From Hydnum rufescens UP504 (Eukaryota > Basidiomycota > Agaricomycetes > Cantharellales > Hydnaceae): DNA of 64,000 nucleotides. The notes under the pieces are model-generated. The model was given only the letters and a program-made list of their open reading frames with translations. It did no database searches and was not told where the DNA came from. The translations under genes were made by a program, and so were the position numbers. Shown piece after piece: positions 43,555-56,509 of this stretch (position 1 is the first letter of the stretch; every line of letters begins with the position of its first letter). The DNA is taken from NCBI GenBank assembly GCA_014904985.1, contig MU129126.1, positions 14,623 through 78,622 of the forward strand. The letters are read 5' to 3'.

Positions 43555-44583
43555 ATGCCATATCCCATCAGACTTCCAATCGGCTCCCCAGCTCCGTTGG
43601 AATCTATACACCATCCTACTCACACCACCTGGGAGCTAGAGATGCATCACGGAGTCGATAACCGTATCAATCACGAGTTCATTGATGAAGTGTTCCTCAA
43701 GGCCCTTGATCTCGTAGAAAGGGACTGGAGGTCCTCCACTTCCGAGGTTGGTGCTCCAGGGGCTCTCATAATCGTCGGACAGAAATCTCAGCAGAAATTC
43801 TTTTCTAACGGTATGATTCATCCGTGTCTCCGGCCATTGTCATGCGGATTAACGAGTCCCTAAACAGGACTCGATTATGAGGGAATTTCCAAGGGTCCTG
43901 GATTCTTCACCAGTGTGCACTGTCCTTTTAGCCCCTCGTCACTTTCGCTCACCTCTCAGAATAAGATTACTTCGACGTGTGGATAAGGCGACTTATCGAC
44001 TTCCCCAGTCTGTATCACACCGTTCGATTTGAGCCATATCCTATATCTGAATATTATGTTTTCAGTGCCCATTATTGCTGCTATCAACGGACATTGCTTC
44101 GCAGCTGCCTTCGTCCTTGCTCTTGCATGCGATTACCGGGTCATGACGTCCGGTAAGGCATGGTGCTGTCTGAATGAGGTCTGTCTGCCTACATATTTCC
44201 TTTCCCTCTCTGCATCTTGTTCTCAACGAGTTTTTTAAGTTGGAAGTTGGTGCCCCATTGCGACCTTCCGTGGCTACCCTCCTGAATTATAAATTTCCCT
44301 CCCCGAAAATTGTTCGCGATGCCACGCTAGATGCACGCCGTTTCACTCCTCAGGAACTCCACGCCCTCGGTGTGATCGATGTGCTGGCCGATGGGGGAAC
44401 GGACGGCGTCCTACGTGAGGCCACAAGTTGGCCGAGGCAAAGGCCCCACGAGCGAAGACTGGCGTGTATGGGCTGATGAGGACGGATATGATGAAGGATG
44501 TCTTCAACGCTACGAAGCTCGACGAGCGCAGAATATTGGCTGTCGATGCGGCGGCCCTCGCTAGGAGGCAACTTGACTTGTAG
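43555..44583 (+). CDS. Enoyl-CoA hydratase/isomerase (crotonase) family protein, frameshifted
   Basis: Fatty-acid beta-oxidation type enzyme, closest in pattern to fungal enoyl-CoA delta isomerases. Exons: 43555-43810, 43868-43912, 43966-44007, 44066-44178, 44240-44583. Phases fit at every junction and give ...DYEGISKGPGFFTN-YFDVWIRRLIDFPM-PIIAAINGHCFAAAFVLALACDYRVM... The oxyanion-hole segment is GHCFAAAF, where relatives I recall have GHCFAGGF, so activity may be altered. Near 44422 the frame changes by one lost base; the alternative frame continues KLAEAKAPRAKTGVYGLMRTDMMKDVF to TAG at 44583 and clearly belongs to the same protein. It is either a recent pseudogene or a sequencing error. 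Confidence 0.8.
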
Positions 44584-46424
44584 CTACATCATTTGGCATC
44601 ATGTACTCCATTCAGCTTGTGTAAGGTATGATGAGTGACCTCGAGCCACTTAGACACATACCGGCATACGAATGTGGCGGTGTGCCGATATATAACACAA
44701 TTACCAGCACAAATGAGCATGAATGAATCAGAATGATACATACAGTCTAACGCCCGGTCACCGTTCAAAAACCGAAAGGCGATTTTCTTGCCCAGTTTTT
44801 ATCTCAGCCGTTATTGCTTGGGCAGGAGTGTAGAATTTACTGCCCTGTATCTCCCTGTTGAAACAAAACACGATAGGTACCATTTCGGAAAGAGCTATGA
44901 AGAAGCCAACTCGAGAAAGCAGCTATTTGCTTCCGGCTCCAGCAGCGCCCAACAAAGAACTCAAATTTTGCACATTTCGGACACCCGGTTCCTGTTTATT
45001 ATTCATGTCATATCATTCCATCTCCTGACTTCCATTGCTTGCCGATATACTCGGCTATTCTATTTCTCTTATATAGGATTTTCTCTCTGATTAACCTCAG
45101 TTCTTCCTTCTGAGACTAAGGTTATCCTCCTTTCCTTTTTCACTATCGGTACAGTATAGTCTAATTAGTCTAATTCATATGGCCATTCCAGGGAGCTACA
45201 CTACATGGGCAAATATAGAGTCCCCCTTCCCAGACAGTGTGTTAATCTTTAGGCCGTCACAGTCATAATCTGCAATCTGAACAACATGCCCCCGTTGCTA
45301 ATGAGGACTGTAATTGCTGGCGCTAACGTGCCGACCCGGCGCAATCGGGCCGGGTGCCGGGTTCTCAGGCCAACTGCGTTCGGCTCCGCCGGCAGATTAG
45401 CATCTGCTAAGCTGCGCCACACCTCCTTCTAGTTTCAAACATTGATTCCCAGCGATAACAAATTCGTTGGAAAAGCCAGTGCTAAATTTGTAGGTCGTGT
45501 CTATATCATCCTTCCTTTCCAGGTCCTCCCTATTCACTCTCTGGTTATTTATTAAAAGATCCCACAACCCATGGCAGAATGACTTGAGAATTCCCTCTCT
45601 TCAAACTCTTGAGACCTTCGGACCCGAAAGGAACCGTGACGGCGTAAGACAACTATCTGTAATGGTCTTTTCCAGGCTTCTGTCAACCTCCCACAAGGCC
45701 TTCCTTCTTCAACACATTGGCAACTGGCCTCGTAACCGGCTCTTATCCCACTCGTTTTCGCAGTGGGCCCGGACACTGTTTTCCGTAGCCGCTCCGCCTC
45801 CGCATACACCCTCCCAACTTCTCGAGCTTTCCGGACTATGTGGCATTCTCATTTCTTTTGGGAACACGCTTTCGGACGGACCATGAGCGCTTCAATAATT
45901 GAAGCCTTGGGGCTGTAACGGGTATTGGGGACATGCCCACACTGGATCAATTCGGCATTCCTACCAAAGTCCAGCTTCCTGGCATTGGTTCCAAGTTGCA
46001 GGTGCACACCTGCCTCCTTTGGCGATTTGGCCATTGCGCTGCTGGTTGCACGAGGGAAAAAAATATCACCAACACTCGGTGCACACCCTCGTTCGCATTG
46101 TCTAAAGAGTGAAGCCCGAACTTGCAAGTCTGGATGTCCTGGGTGAACCCGGTTGCTCTGAAGCTGAGAAAGCGCTCTAGCTGGGTTCTCCCACCGATCT
46201 ATCGGATCGGATCTATCTCCGGTCTCTCTGACTACCATCCACCTTGCTCTCGGATCAATCCTTGGTCGTATCGGGGATTTGCTTCAGTCAGAAAGGGCTC
46301 TATAGGAGCGCGCACCACGCCCGTGAGTCCAACCACGTTCCTACTAGGCTCGACAGAAACGCTCGTCCCTACCCTTTTCGTTTTCGTGTTCTTTCGTTCT
46401 TCGTCTACAGATGCATACTTTTAT
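44584..46424. other. No recognisable gene
   Basis: Overlapping ORFs on both strands at 45497-46238 lack recognisable motifs. A GC-rich stretch at 45330-45410 has several short palindromes (for example GGGCCGGGTGCCGGG). Nothing else is supported. Confidence 0.4.
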
Positions 46425-47411
46425 TTATTGCAACTTGCAAAACCGAAGGCGGCGGATGAAAAACACAAAAATTTGCATCAAAAAGTATTTGGGTGATTAC
46501 TCCTCCAATTCCTGCCGGTTTGGCTTGCTATCAAGTGAGACGGACTCGCCTTGATCGTCCGCAAGTGCTTGTGCCCTTTGCATAATAAAATTCAAAGATT
46601 TGAGATTTGAGGTTTTCCCCAATTTTATTTCCTTCATAGCTCTTGAACTGCTGTGAATTGAGGAAAATGAACTATATCCCCTGAGAACTGCTATGTCCCT
46701 CTAGGTGTTCCAAAAAAAATCAGGGCAATTGGAGCAAATTTCAGAATTTTGATGGTGTACCATTCGGCACGGAATTTAGGACCATAGCATGGCCAGTGAA
46801 GCCATAAAACTTCCTGTACACTGAACCTATCACTCTTACATCACTCTGGATGTAATTCCTGGATGATCTTTGCCTGACAGCTCAGTGAGACATCCAAAGA
46901 GCCCATACCCGCAGAAGGGAAAAATTAATGGCTATCTCAAAGCCAACCAATGCATGTTTCCGCCTAGCCACCAAGCATATATGCATCCTCCAGTTCATGG
47001 ACTTCATTGTCCATCACAGCATCAACACTAGAAGCCCAAACAAGGCAGATGCTTTGGCTATTTGTGTTGTATCCCTCGGAAACCTACAGCCTCAAATTTT
47101 CTCCAACAGTCTTGATTTTTTGTTCAGGAATCTAGAGTGGCATGGCAGCTCTTGGGGGATATAGTTTATTTTCCTCAATTCACAGTAGTTCAAGAGCTAT
47201 GAAGGAAATAAAATTGGGGAAAACCTCAAATCTCAAATTTTTGAATTTTATTATGCAAAGGGCACAAGCACTTGCGGACGATCAAGGCGAGTCCGTCTCA
47301 CTTGATAGCAAGCCAAACCGGCAGGAATTGGAGGAGTAATCGCCCAAATACTTTTTGATGCAAAATTTTGTGTTTTTCATCCGCCGCCTTCGGTTTTGCA
47401 AGTTGCAATAA
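46425..47411. mobile_element. Foldback element with long terminal inverted repeats
   Basis: 987 bp. The left arm 46425-46690 and right arm 47150-47411 are inverted copies (TTATTGCAACTTGCAAAACC at the left end, its complement at the right), with weaker similarity continuing inwards to about 46765 and 47075. The interior has no transposase frame. The flanks TTTA and TAAC may contain a short TAA-like duplication. Probably a non-autonomous DNA element (MULE- or foldback-like). Confidence 0.8.
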
Positions 47412-50225
47412 CCTTAATTCTATTCGGCGCTTTGACACTTCTTATAACAAATTGCTCCTCCAAGTAGTCCAGAGGCAAGAATTCCTTCATCCAACAGACA
47501 TATACAAATGTCATGGGAGGCAAATCTCCTTACTCATCATGAGTGATAATTTCGAGAAGAGACAATTTACGGGATAGCCGAGAAGGTGCCCTTTGTTGGC
47601 CTTTTTTCGTTAAAAAACAATTTTTTTCTCTCGCGATCTTTTTGCCCTTCCGTTTGGCCCCGTTATTGCTGTCGTCGACCGATTGTTCAATAACCCAACC
47701 CCCTCTCTTTTGTTTTGTTTTTCCGGTTGGCTCTTGGGTACCATGAAGGCAGATGCAAAGCAACAAGCAAGCACCGTAAACGAGAAGAACAATACGTGAT
47801 ATCAGATATTGAACGCTTACAGATGTTGCATGAAAAGAATCTCCTATGGGCTGGCCAGGGTGATAAATTCTCTCGTTTCAAAAGTCAGGGAGTAGTCCAG
47901 ATTTCAACGCTGGAGTGGCGCACGTGCTCGTGAACAAGGAGCAAAGGGCCCAGCAGGTAAACGTACGACCGAATTAGAGCCCATTCCACGGTGACAGAAG
48001 TGTCCCCGATGTATGTGCCGGACACATTCGTCGGCAAAGGATCCGCGTATGTCATGTCCGTCCCCCACATCCATCCCGAACGAACATGAGCCGAGATCAA
48101 CTCGGGGATATTATGCTTTACCTAACGACGCTCATATCGGATGTTTGTCCTTGGGAATAGGACTGATAGGGGCGGGTAGTGTGCTGTTTCTGCTGAAGAG
48201 ATCGTCCGGCGTTCGCAGTCAAGATGAGAGGGAAGAGTGGGGTCCCTGTGCGCCACTGCGAGACGATGAAGGATGAGTGCCTCGAGTGGAATCACTAATC
48301 TACAGTGTCTTGACATTTCTTCCATTTTATAGAGGACCTGTTGGAGTTTGTTCGCAGTGGTGAAGTTTGTGCAACCGAACCGTCGGCCTTGGGTTGGCAA
48401 AACCAGATGGTGAAGGGAAAGTGATACCTGGCTTCGAGAGATATAAGTGGCCTCTTAGCGACCTAATGGATCATCTATTCAGGCGTTCTCCTGTTCACTT
48501 GAAGATGACGATGTGCATCCTACCACACAGAGCATCTGGGATAGTCAGGAATGGCCTTGAGAAAATCGTTTAGCCATATTCTTGAGATTGTCTCAACCTC
48601 TTAGAGGGGGTCCTTTCTATAACCGCAGGTGTTTCGAGGTCAATCTGGCATGAGCGTAAAACATTGCACTCCGAGGGGATCCAGAGTAAGAAGTGCAATT
48701 CCCCATGAGCTAGCACTTAATTGGACGGGTTGACGCGCACCCGAAGACATTATTGGGCGTACCTCCTAGATCTTCCGTGCTTCAAAGGCCCAATAAGATT
48801 ATAGAGGAGGATGAGATGGATGATCTAAGGAGGGGGGCTTAGCGCGAGTGTGACGGCTCCGGGTTTGTTAAGAATCCGGACAAGATCGTGGACTTGTTGT
48901 GCAACGTTTTCGAGCCACGGACAAACGCTTCGCCCGCAAGTATCCCAGTCTACAAGGGATGTATTCGGAGCAGTCCAGGCTTCTAGTGAATGGAAAAAAT
49001 AGGTGGTCGACTTGAACAAGCTAATGTGAACATAACAGGAATAACAGGGCGCATGTAGTTCCGTGGTCTCTAGCTGAAGTCTTTGGACGATCCTACCACT
49101 AGATCGTTTCGCACCGACTTCAGAAACCATTCCTGAAATGATGTCCAACTACTCCGAGCGGCCCATGTGAAGAGGACAGATTTCCCACATTATGAAAGCT
49201 AGAAGTCCTCATTCATGATCCGACACGAAAAAGGGGGATGTACGTCCTATATGGATAGAGCCGACATCAAGCGCCCAGTGTTGCACGGAAATAGGGAACC
49301 ATAGTGAGCGCAGCGTTTCCACTCAACATTTGCATCCGGTCACTGGAGAATTAGAGACGGCCCGAACCGTGTATGCTGTCCTTCCGTTCTTCTTGAACAT
49401 TTCCTCATTGGAATTGAATCCAACACTGATATGTGGGAGCTCGAGGCCCCCACACTTCCCGGGGCATCTATCGAGGTCTAGCTCCTTATAGCTACGAGTC
49501 GAAATCCGAAAGCTGCGATAACAGACATTCCGCGCTTCCTTGGCGCACCCCTTGATTCCCCCCAGTGTCCCCTACCTACTAAAGGTCCCAGTCTCTTCAT
49601 GATTCACGATATTCTTTGAACTTTCTGGCCTGCGGCCTTGTGGCACTACGCTCAGTCATCATCAACGCATATTTCATCGCTTCTACGTTTTGGAGCTTAA
49701 TGGTCGCCAGCAAAAACTTTTAGCAACTTTGATAGCGCTATAGAACAATGATTAATCCACATCTGCTCCACATACTCCGAAGGAGACGCGTACCACCTCC
49801 CTCATTCGGTTACGCAGGTGATTACCAGCGACCTGCCTTATTTAGAGCTTCCAGGTCACATAGATCCATGGGAGTCTGAGAGGTTGCGCTTGTGTAGCGC
49901 GGCTAGTGGAGGGGGATACGCCTTCAGGAGCCATGCGAATGTGTCTGTCCAGGCGATGCCTATTTCATCCCAAACAAAGGCTTGCATAGCCAAGGCAGTG
50001 CATGAGAAGGAATAAGATATTTGGCATCACCAGACGGCTCAACGTCAGATGTGGATTTTTACAACAGGCCCAACATCCCAGGAACAATCTGGGAATCACG
50101 AAGCTGTTCTACGCTTAGATGGATTTTTTTTTAGGTGATCGGGACATCGTGATCTTCTTTGCGTCAGCTTCATAATCAACGCTCTGTTAAATATCAATGG
50201 TTTCCTTTGAGTGCCAGAGGCTTTC
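47412..50225. other. No recognisable gene
   Basis: Nearly 2.8 kb with only short ORFs under 110 codons and no family motif. The final part (about 49800-50225) is upstream of the transcription factor gene and probably includes its promoter. Confidence 0.4.
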
Positions 50226-52913
50226 ATGTCTAACCCATCTACGGCATTGCTCGACGCACGCCCACCGAAGAAAAAGCGCCAACAGAAGATTTCTTGCGGA
50301 GCCTGCTATTTCAGGCGTGTGAAATGTGATCTTCGTGACAAGATTGCCGCCGCCCCTGCTGGAGTAGAGGCCAAGTGCACCAACTGTGAGCAACGCAATG
50401 TGCAATGCGTCAACGAATTCGAAAAGGCAGCCCATAAACCCCGCAAGGCCGAGTTGAGTACCGAGCGTGTGCTCTCTACTGCAGCCACTCACAGGAAGTG
50501 CACAGGAGGGGGTAGGAGGCTCCTCCGCAACACTGCCTATCAGGCCCTTGACATCAAGCTTGATTCCCGCGCCATTAGCGGTGTCCGAGGTCGGGGAACC
50601 TCCATCGTCGATCCCCGACCTCCACCTCGAGTTCTTTGCTTCTCCTTTTTTTCGGCGCTTCCATACTCATCGTAGGTGTTTACGCATTTCGTTTTCATCC
50701 AGTTCTGAAGCTCGTTCCTACCTGCCCTCGAACAAAAAAAAATGATGGCCCAGGCCCCATATTAGATCCAACCGAATTCTCCAGACGATGTCGTGAAGCC
50801 ATCCAAGGCAATCCAAGATCGCTCGGCCGTGTAGGGAAGCTCATTTCTAAGATACTGGTCGCTTGGGCTGCTTCTTACGGCGTCGACGAGTCCGGTCGCG
50901 AGCTTGTTGCCTCCATTGGGATCCTACAAGATCCTCTGGTCGCTCCTCCCGATCTGGGGGACGTGAAGCAACGAAGGATGGGATGCAATGCCATGACGGA
51001 GGAAATTCTGACGCTAGTCGATCAATATGGTGTGTTGAGAACTGCCAGCTGGGATGGTGTGCGTGCCTTATTGTTATTGGTGCCCCTCACTGAAGGTGAA
51101 GTGTTTCCCTCTGCTCCCCTTCAGAGACTATTACTTACATGCTCGTATGCATAGATATTCTATCACCTACGGACCGAATGGTATCGTTCGTTTCGGTCTC
51201 CTCTTGGTGTTTGTTTCTAATATCCGCTTCATAAAGGCCCTCTATCAATCTGCTCTGAATCAGCTCTACATTCTCACAAGCGCAGGCGCACCATCACTGC
51301 CGGACCAGGGCCCCGTGGTCAACAAGATAGCCATGGCCCGAACGTTTTGGTATGCCCACGTGCATGAAGGTATGGTGTCCTTGCTTGTCCACTGTTCATA
51401 TGCCTTCGTTCTAAGTCCATGATTGTACTAGGTGTCACGAATGGAATTCGTGGACGAAAATTGATCTTGTGGGTAGACTTTATCTCGTTATTCCTTTCCT
51501 TCTCCTGAAGGAGCGCCCTTCAATCAATAGTGAGCAAGATGACATCTCTCTGTTTAAGGACGGCCCGATCCCATATCCATACTATCGACCCTCTTCTTCA
51601 ACCGCACTCGTGCATACACCGTTGGCAAACACCTACACCTATCGCCTGACCCTCGTACCGATCCGCGTTTCGTTCGCGTGCCGCGAGATCAACGCCTCGC
51701 TTACCGGACCCAAAGCACTGCGTCATCAAGTCGACGAGGCGAACGAACAACGACTCAAGCGGGCATGGGAGCTATTGACGCAATGCTGGGACGACTTTGA
51801 GGATCTAAGGAACGTGCCCGGCGAGTACATTCTCACGCCCGAAGACACCGATCGATTCTGTGGGAGTTGGCAGGTGGGTGACCCCCCTTCTTATGACCTG
51901 CTTTTGGGGTTTCGTTTCTGAGGAGAATCATCGTCTAGATCTTCATTTTTGATTGCCAGAACATTGTCTTGGAGGCCTTGAAGGTCCGGCAATTTCGGGA
52001 GAAGCAGGCCCCCGCCGCCGCATATGGGGGAGAGATCGACGAAGCCACAGGTCGCATCCGCGACAGACCATCACATCGTGACAATACAACAGCACGACTC
52101 ATCGCTCTATCCGAATCGATATGCCGACTCCTATATCCCTATGTGATACGCATCATCACGCGAGGTCTTTCATCTCCGTCCTTTTTCCAATACGATGCGA
52201 TGCTGACGCGCGATGGAGGTGAGCAAGGGACTCGTCACTTTCGTGAAAATGATACGTTGCAGCGTATTGGTTTCCTCATCTTTGGACTCGTAGTGCTTTT
52301 TGCCGCGACCTGGGCCCCGAACGATCTCGACCGCAGTATCTGTCTCCAGGCTTTAGCCTCCATGCGCTGGGCCTATTCATTCAGTGACATCCGAGTCGAA
52401 CTGTTGCACCTTGCATGGGATATGCGGAGCCGGAACATGAATACCTCACATCAGATGCGTGCTGGCCATCCACAACAGCGAAACGTTTCAACGGCCAACA
52501 CCATGGGGTGTTCATTGCAGGGGGCGATGGACGACGTCCTCAGCCCACCCCCGAGCTATGCGAAAGAGCCTGAGCCCAACGGCTACCAGTACCAATATCT
52601 CGCTGAACCGTCATCGTCATTGGCGTCGTACTCGCACGTGGCGCCAGCAGCAGCACCATCAACGACAGCTGGGACCATCCCCTCTGCTCCAGAATTGAAC
52701 TGCCCAGATCTCATGGCGCTCGCTTTCGATCCTGAATTCGCGTCTTATCACCAGCCCGCGGATGCGGAAGAAGTGTTATGGGACACACCGCAATGGAACC
52801 AGGCGGTGGCCGAGACTGTAACGTCTATCATCAGACCGTATACTCCAGCTTTGCAGCCGCCAGCGACCTCAAAGCAAGGTGACGGTGCCTACCTTACAAT
52901 GCTGTTCGTGTAA
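50226..52913 (+). CDS. Zn(2)Cys(6) fungal transcription factor
   Basis: DNA-binding regulator of the fungal binuclear zinc cluster class. The start MSNPSTALLDARPPKKKRQQ (50226) is followed by a basic stretch and the cluster CGACYFRRVKCDL ... CTNCEQRNVQC, with six Cys. Later exons carry PPSSIPDLHLEFFASPFFRRFH (about 50595), DPTEFSRRCREAIQGNPRSLGRVGKLISKILVAWAASYGVDESGREL (50761 onward), ARTFWYAHVHE (ends about 51370), GVTNGIRGRKLILW (51432-51474), ASLTGPKALRHQVDE...TDRFCGSWQ (ends 51873) and NIVLEALKVRQ onward (51960 to TAA at 52913). These blocks match an Agaricomycete family known to me as Zn2Cys6 proteins. Introns are short; not all junctions could be fixed, and one frame change near 51100 remains unresolved. 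Confidence 0.78.
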
Positions 52914-53324
52914 TTCAAAATCTTAAGTTTTGGGCGGTACCTTCTTCATTTTCAATTTGCACGCTATGATTTGAAGAATGTAGAAATTGGATGTGGATAT
53001 GAGTGTGTGCTATACGTTGGTTACATTTCCGTCGATCATGGCAGTAGTCACATGGTATTGGAATGTTGAAGGAAGTGAGGCGAACGAGATTAAGCAGGCG
53101 GCTGCACAGGTCGCTGATCACAACGATCAAACTGTAAACGGAAAGTGTAGACAGTGGACAGTGAGACCAGACTTAACATACGAATTACCAATTAATACGA
53201 ACGTTTGGACGTTTACAGTGAATTATTTACGTCACTACACAGCTAAGTCTCGATCGAATCATGAAAACTGACATCTTCGCTCCTCTTCTTGTGCAGCAAC
53301 AATTTTCAGACCCATATAATTCTC
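52914..53324. other. Convergent intergenic region
   Basis: Lies between the transcription factor stop and the minus-strand gene. Partly duplicated at 56310-56500. No gene seen. Confidence 0.4.
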
Positions 53325-54083
53325 TCACTGAAAGCCACGACAAATATGTGAATCACCTACAATCCAACATGGCACAGGTGGTGAGCATTGAATCGGGAGT
53401 GGCTTGAAATAAAGAACTAACTCAAGAGCAGTGACAAGACTTGTCAGGGTTTGAAGATCATCAAACGAAGCTTGGTCATGAGTCGTGTGGTGCCAATCGA
53501 TGAGGGGGCGCGCATCTTGCCCCTCGTACTCCTTCTCGCCGTACCGCCAGTGCGGTCCAATTGACTCGATCCAGTAGACCTTTGAGTAGGCAGTGCCGGA
53601 GAAAGCCCCGTCAGTGTATCGATTGAGCTGGCGTTGAAGAGCTGGGATTCGAGACTCCCAGTATTGGGTGTTTTGGATTTTGGCGATAAGGATGGTCCGA
53701 AGGGTGAGTGGATTTGGAGACACCTTCATGACCTCGATGATGGCGTTGGGAATACCACCATCAGAATCGTCACAACGGCGTGGAGCCAACATGTAGCCTT
53801 GCTCAGGGGTGAACAGGGTTCCGAGGAGGGAGGTCCACACGCCGTACAATATGTCTTCAGTGGCAGGGGTGTGTGTGGTACAGTACTCTAGAATGGTACG
53901 GGCGGTGGTGCTGAAGGGCATGGCCTCTCGAAAGTTATCGAGTGGATATATACAGTAGTGCGTGCTAGTCTCCGTTTGGGGCGACCGCCGCGACCAAGGT
54001 CTCAGTGACTGGATGCAATAGTAATGGTCACTCTTGTGGATAACTTTTTTGGATCCGGTGACCCCGGAAACACTGGAGTTCAT
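53325..54083 (-). CDS. Uncharacterised basidiomycete protein
   Basis: Open frame of 252 codons with ordinary composition. Conserved-looking blocks: ILYGVWTSLLGTLFTPEQGYMLAPRR, YWESRIPALQRQLNRYTDGAFSGTA, KVYWIESIGPHWRYGEKE and ARPLIDWHHTTHDQASFDDLQTL. I recall similar proteins of unknown function in Agaricomycetes. The block ILIAKIQNTQYWE followed by helices is vaguely like restriction-endonuclease folds, but this is a guess. The last part after VTAL may not be genuine. A degenerate copy lies at 56510-57141 and keeps the same blocks, which supports coding. Confidence 0.6.
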   Translation of the reverse strand: MNSSVSGVTGSKKVIHKSDHYYCIQSLRPWSRRSPQTETSTHYCIYPLDNFREAMPFSTTARTILEYCTTHTPATEDILYGVWTSLLGTLFTPEQGYMLAPRRCDDSDGGIPNAIIEVMKVSPNPLTLRTILIAKIQNTQYWESRIPALQRQLNRYTDGAFSGTAYSKVYWIESIGPHWRYGEKEYEGQDARPLIDWHHTTHDQASFDDLQTLTSLVTALELVLYFKPLPIQCSPPVPCWIVGDSHICRGFQ

Positions 54084-54649
54084 TCTTTACCGTCCCTGTC
54101 TGCAGGCTTTCTACAATCCTCTTAGTCCCAAGGCACGACCACGCAGAGGGGCTAGCGAATGTAGAACAGTAGAAGTAGCCGAGTCGGCAAGTGCCGGTTT
54201 GCTTCCGGCCGTCGTTGCGCGCGTCTTGTCGGCTAGGGCATTCGCGCTGTCCGGGAGAGCAGACTCTAGACAGCTTCGTTCCCAACCCACCCACCCTTCA
54301 TTTTGTCTACTGGCTTAGTCGTGAGAAGGGCAGATAATCCCCCCCACCCGTGCAGTCATATCTGCCGCCCTCACGCACCGAGATCGGCGAAGCAATTGCT
54401 TCCCATTATTAATCTCTCACACAACTACACCAGTAGAGACAAGTGTTTGCCGACGAGTGAATGGATACAAACTTGCTGGCAGGACGATTGAGCAACATTA
54501 TTCATATTTTTGTTGGAGCTTCACAAATATTATGCTCATTTTCTATTCACCTGATTTCATCTGGTACTGTAATTTCCTTTTAGAGTGTCAACCTAGAAAA
54601 AGTTGAAAAAAGTTTGCTATTCGCAAATTCCTTTCACCAGAACTGATCA
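54084..54649. other. Spacer between duplicated units
   Basis: No gene recognised. Contains sequence upstream of the minus-strand gene and the junction to the second copy of the duplicated unit. Confidence 0.4.
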
Positions 54650-56300
54650 TGAGCGGGCCTACTTCAGGCGTGTGAAATGTCTTCATGATACCGTAAGATT
54701 GCCACCACCCTGCTAGGGTGCACCAACTGTGAGGAATGCAATGTGCAATGTGTCAACGAATTCGAAAAGGCAGCCCACAAATCCCGCAAGGCCGAGTTGA
54801 GTATCGAGGGTGTGCTCTCGAGTGCAGCCACTTACACGATGTGCACAGGAGGGGAGTAGGAGGCTCTTCCACAACACAGACTATCAGGCTCTTGACATCA
54901 AGCTCGACTCCCACGCGATTAGCAGCGTCCGTGGTCAAGAAAATTCGATCGTCGATCCCCGACCTCCACCTCGAGTTCTTTGCTTCTCCTTGTATTTTCC
55001 GGCACTTTCATACCCACCGTAAGTATTTGCGCGTTCCGTTTTCCTCCAGTTCTGAAGCTCATTCCTATCTGTCCTTGAAAAAAAAATGATAGCTCAGTAT
55101 TAGATCCAACTGAATTCTCCAGACGATACTGTGAAGCCATTCAAGGTAATCCAGGATCGCTAGGCCGTGTAGGGAAGCTTATTTCTAAGATATTGGTCGC
55201 TTGGGCTGCTTCCCACGGCGTCGACGAGTCCGGTCGCGAGCTTGTTACCTCCTCTGGGATCCTGCAAGATCCTCTGATCGCTCCTCCTGACCTGGGGACG
55301 TAAAGCAACGAAGGATAGGATACAATGCCATGACGAAAGAACCTTTGGCATTAGTCAATCGATACGGTGTGCTGAGAACTGCCCAGCTGGGATGGAGTGC
55401 GTGCCTTATTGCTATTGGTGCCCTTCGCTGAAGGTGAAGAGGTTTCATACGCTACCCTTCAGAGACTATTACTCACACGCTCGTATGCATAGATATTGTA
55501 TCATCTACGGATCGAATGGTATGGTTCGTTTCGGTCTCCTCTTGATGTTTGTTTCTAATGTGCGCTCCATAGAGGCGCTCCATCAATCCGCTCTGAATCA
55601 GCTCTACACTCTCACATGTGTGTGTGCACCATTACTACCAGACCAGGGCCCCGTGGTCAACAAGATAGCTATGGCCCGAACCTTTTGGTATGCCCACGTA
55701 CATGAAGGTATGGCGTCCTTGCTTATGCACTGTTCATAATGCCTTCATTCTAAGCCCATGACTGTACTAGGTGTCACGAATGGAATCCGTGGACGAAAAT
55801 TGATCTTGTGAATAGATTTGATATCTTTATTCCTTTCCCTCCCTCAAAGGAGCACATTTCAATAGCGAGCAAGATGATATCGCCCTGTTTAAGGACAGTC
55901 CGGTCCCACATCCATATCATCGATCCTCTCCTTCGAATGCACTCGTGCATACCCCACTGGAAAACACCTACACATATCGCATGGCCCTCGCGCCGATCCG
56001 TGTTCCGCCCGCCTGCCGCGAGATCACCGCCTCGCTTACCGGACCCAAAGCACTGCGTCATCAAGTCGACGAGGCGAACGAACAATGACTCAAGCAGGCA
56101 TAAGAGCTATTGACCCAATGCTGGGAAGACTTTGAGGATCTGAAGAACGTGCCAGCCGAATACTTTCTCACGCCCGAGGACACCGATCGATTCTGTAGGG
56201 GTTGGCAGGTGGGTGACCCACCTTCTTATGACCTGCCTTTGTGGTTTCTTTTCTGAGGAGAAACATCGTCTGGGTCTTCATTTTTGATTGCCAGCTAGCT
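54650..56300 (+). pseudogene. Degenerate tandem copy of the Zn(2)Cys(6) transcription factor
   Basis: Aligns with 50290-51960 at an offset of about 4.35 kb. The zinc cluster is ruined: the region corresponding to the first cysteines is missing and a TAG occurs before the second half. SIPDLHLEFFASP, DPTEFSRRY-like, GVDESGREL and ARTFWYAHVHE blocks remain in different frames. At 56295 the sequence jumps to material matching about 53120 of the first copy, so about 1.16 kb including the whole last exon is deleted. Confidence 0.8.
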
Positions 56301-56509
56301 CGCGGAGGTGACCCAATCACAACGAACTGTAAACGGCCAGAGCGGAAAGTGGAGGGTGAGACCGAACTTAACATATCAATTACTCATTTGAGCAAGCTAC
56401 CAAACATATTTACAGTCAATTATTTACATCACTACCCAACTGGCCTGGTTGTTCTGAACCACGAAAACAATTGAACATTTCGCTACTCTTTTTTGCGCAG
56501 CAACAATTT

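Noticed and set aside
42848..43568. Minus-strand ORFs upstream of calmodulin
   Set aside because: They overlap calmodulin intron 1, exon 1 in a different frame and the intergenic region, and have no recognisable features.
45340..45420. tRNA-like sequence with GCAGAT/ATCTGC stem and a TGGCGCAG A-box-like motif
   Set aside because: No matching B box (GGTTCGANTCC) or acceptor stem; the anticodon loop would have the wrong size. Treated as GC-rich palindromes.
45497..46238. 129-codon ORFs on both strands as genes
   Set aside because: Overlapping opposite-strand frames without family motifs or consistent intron structure.
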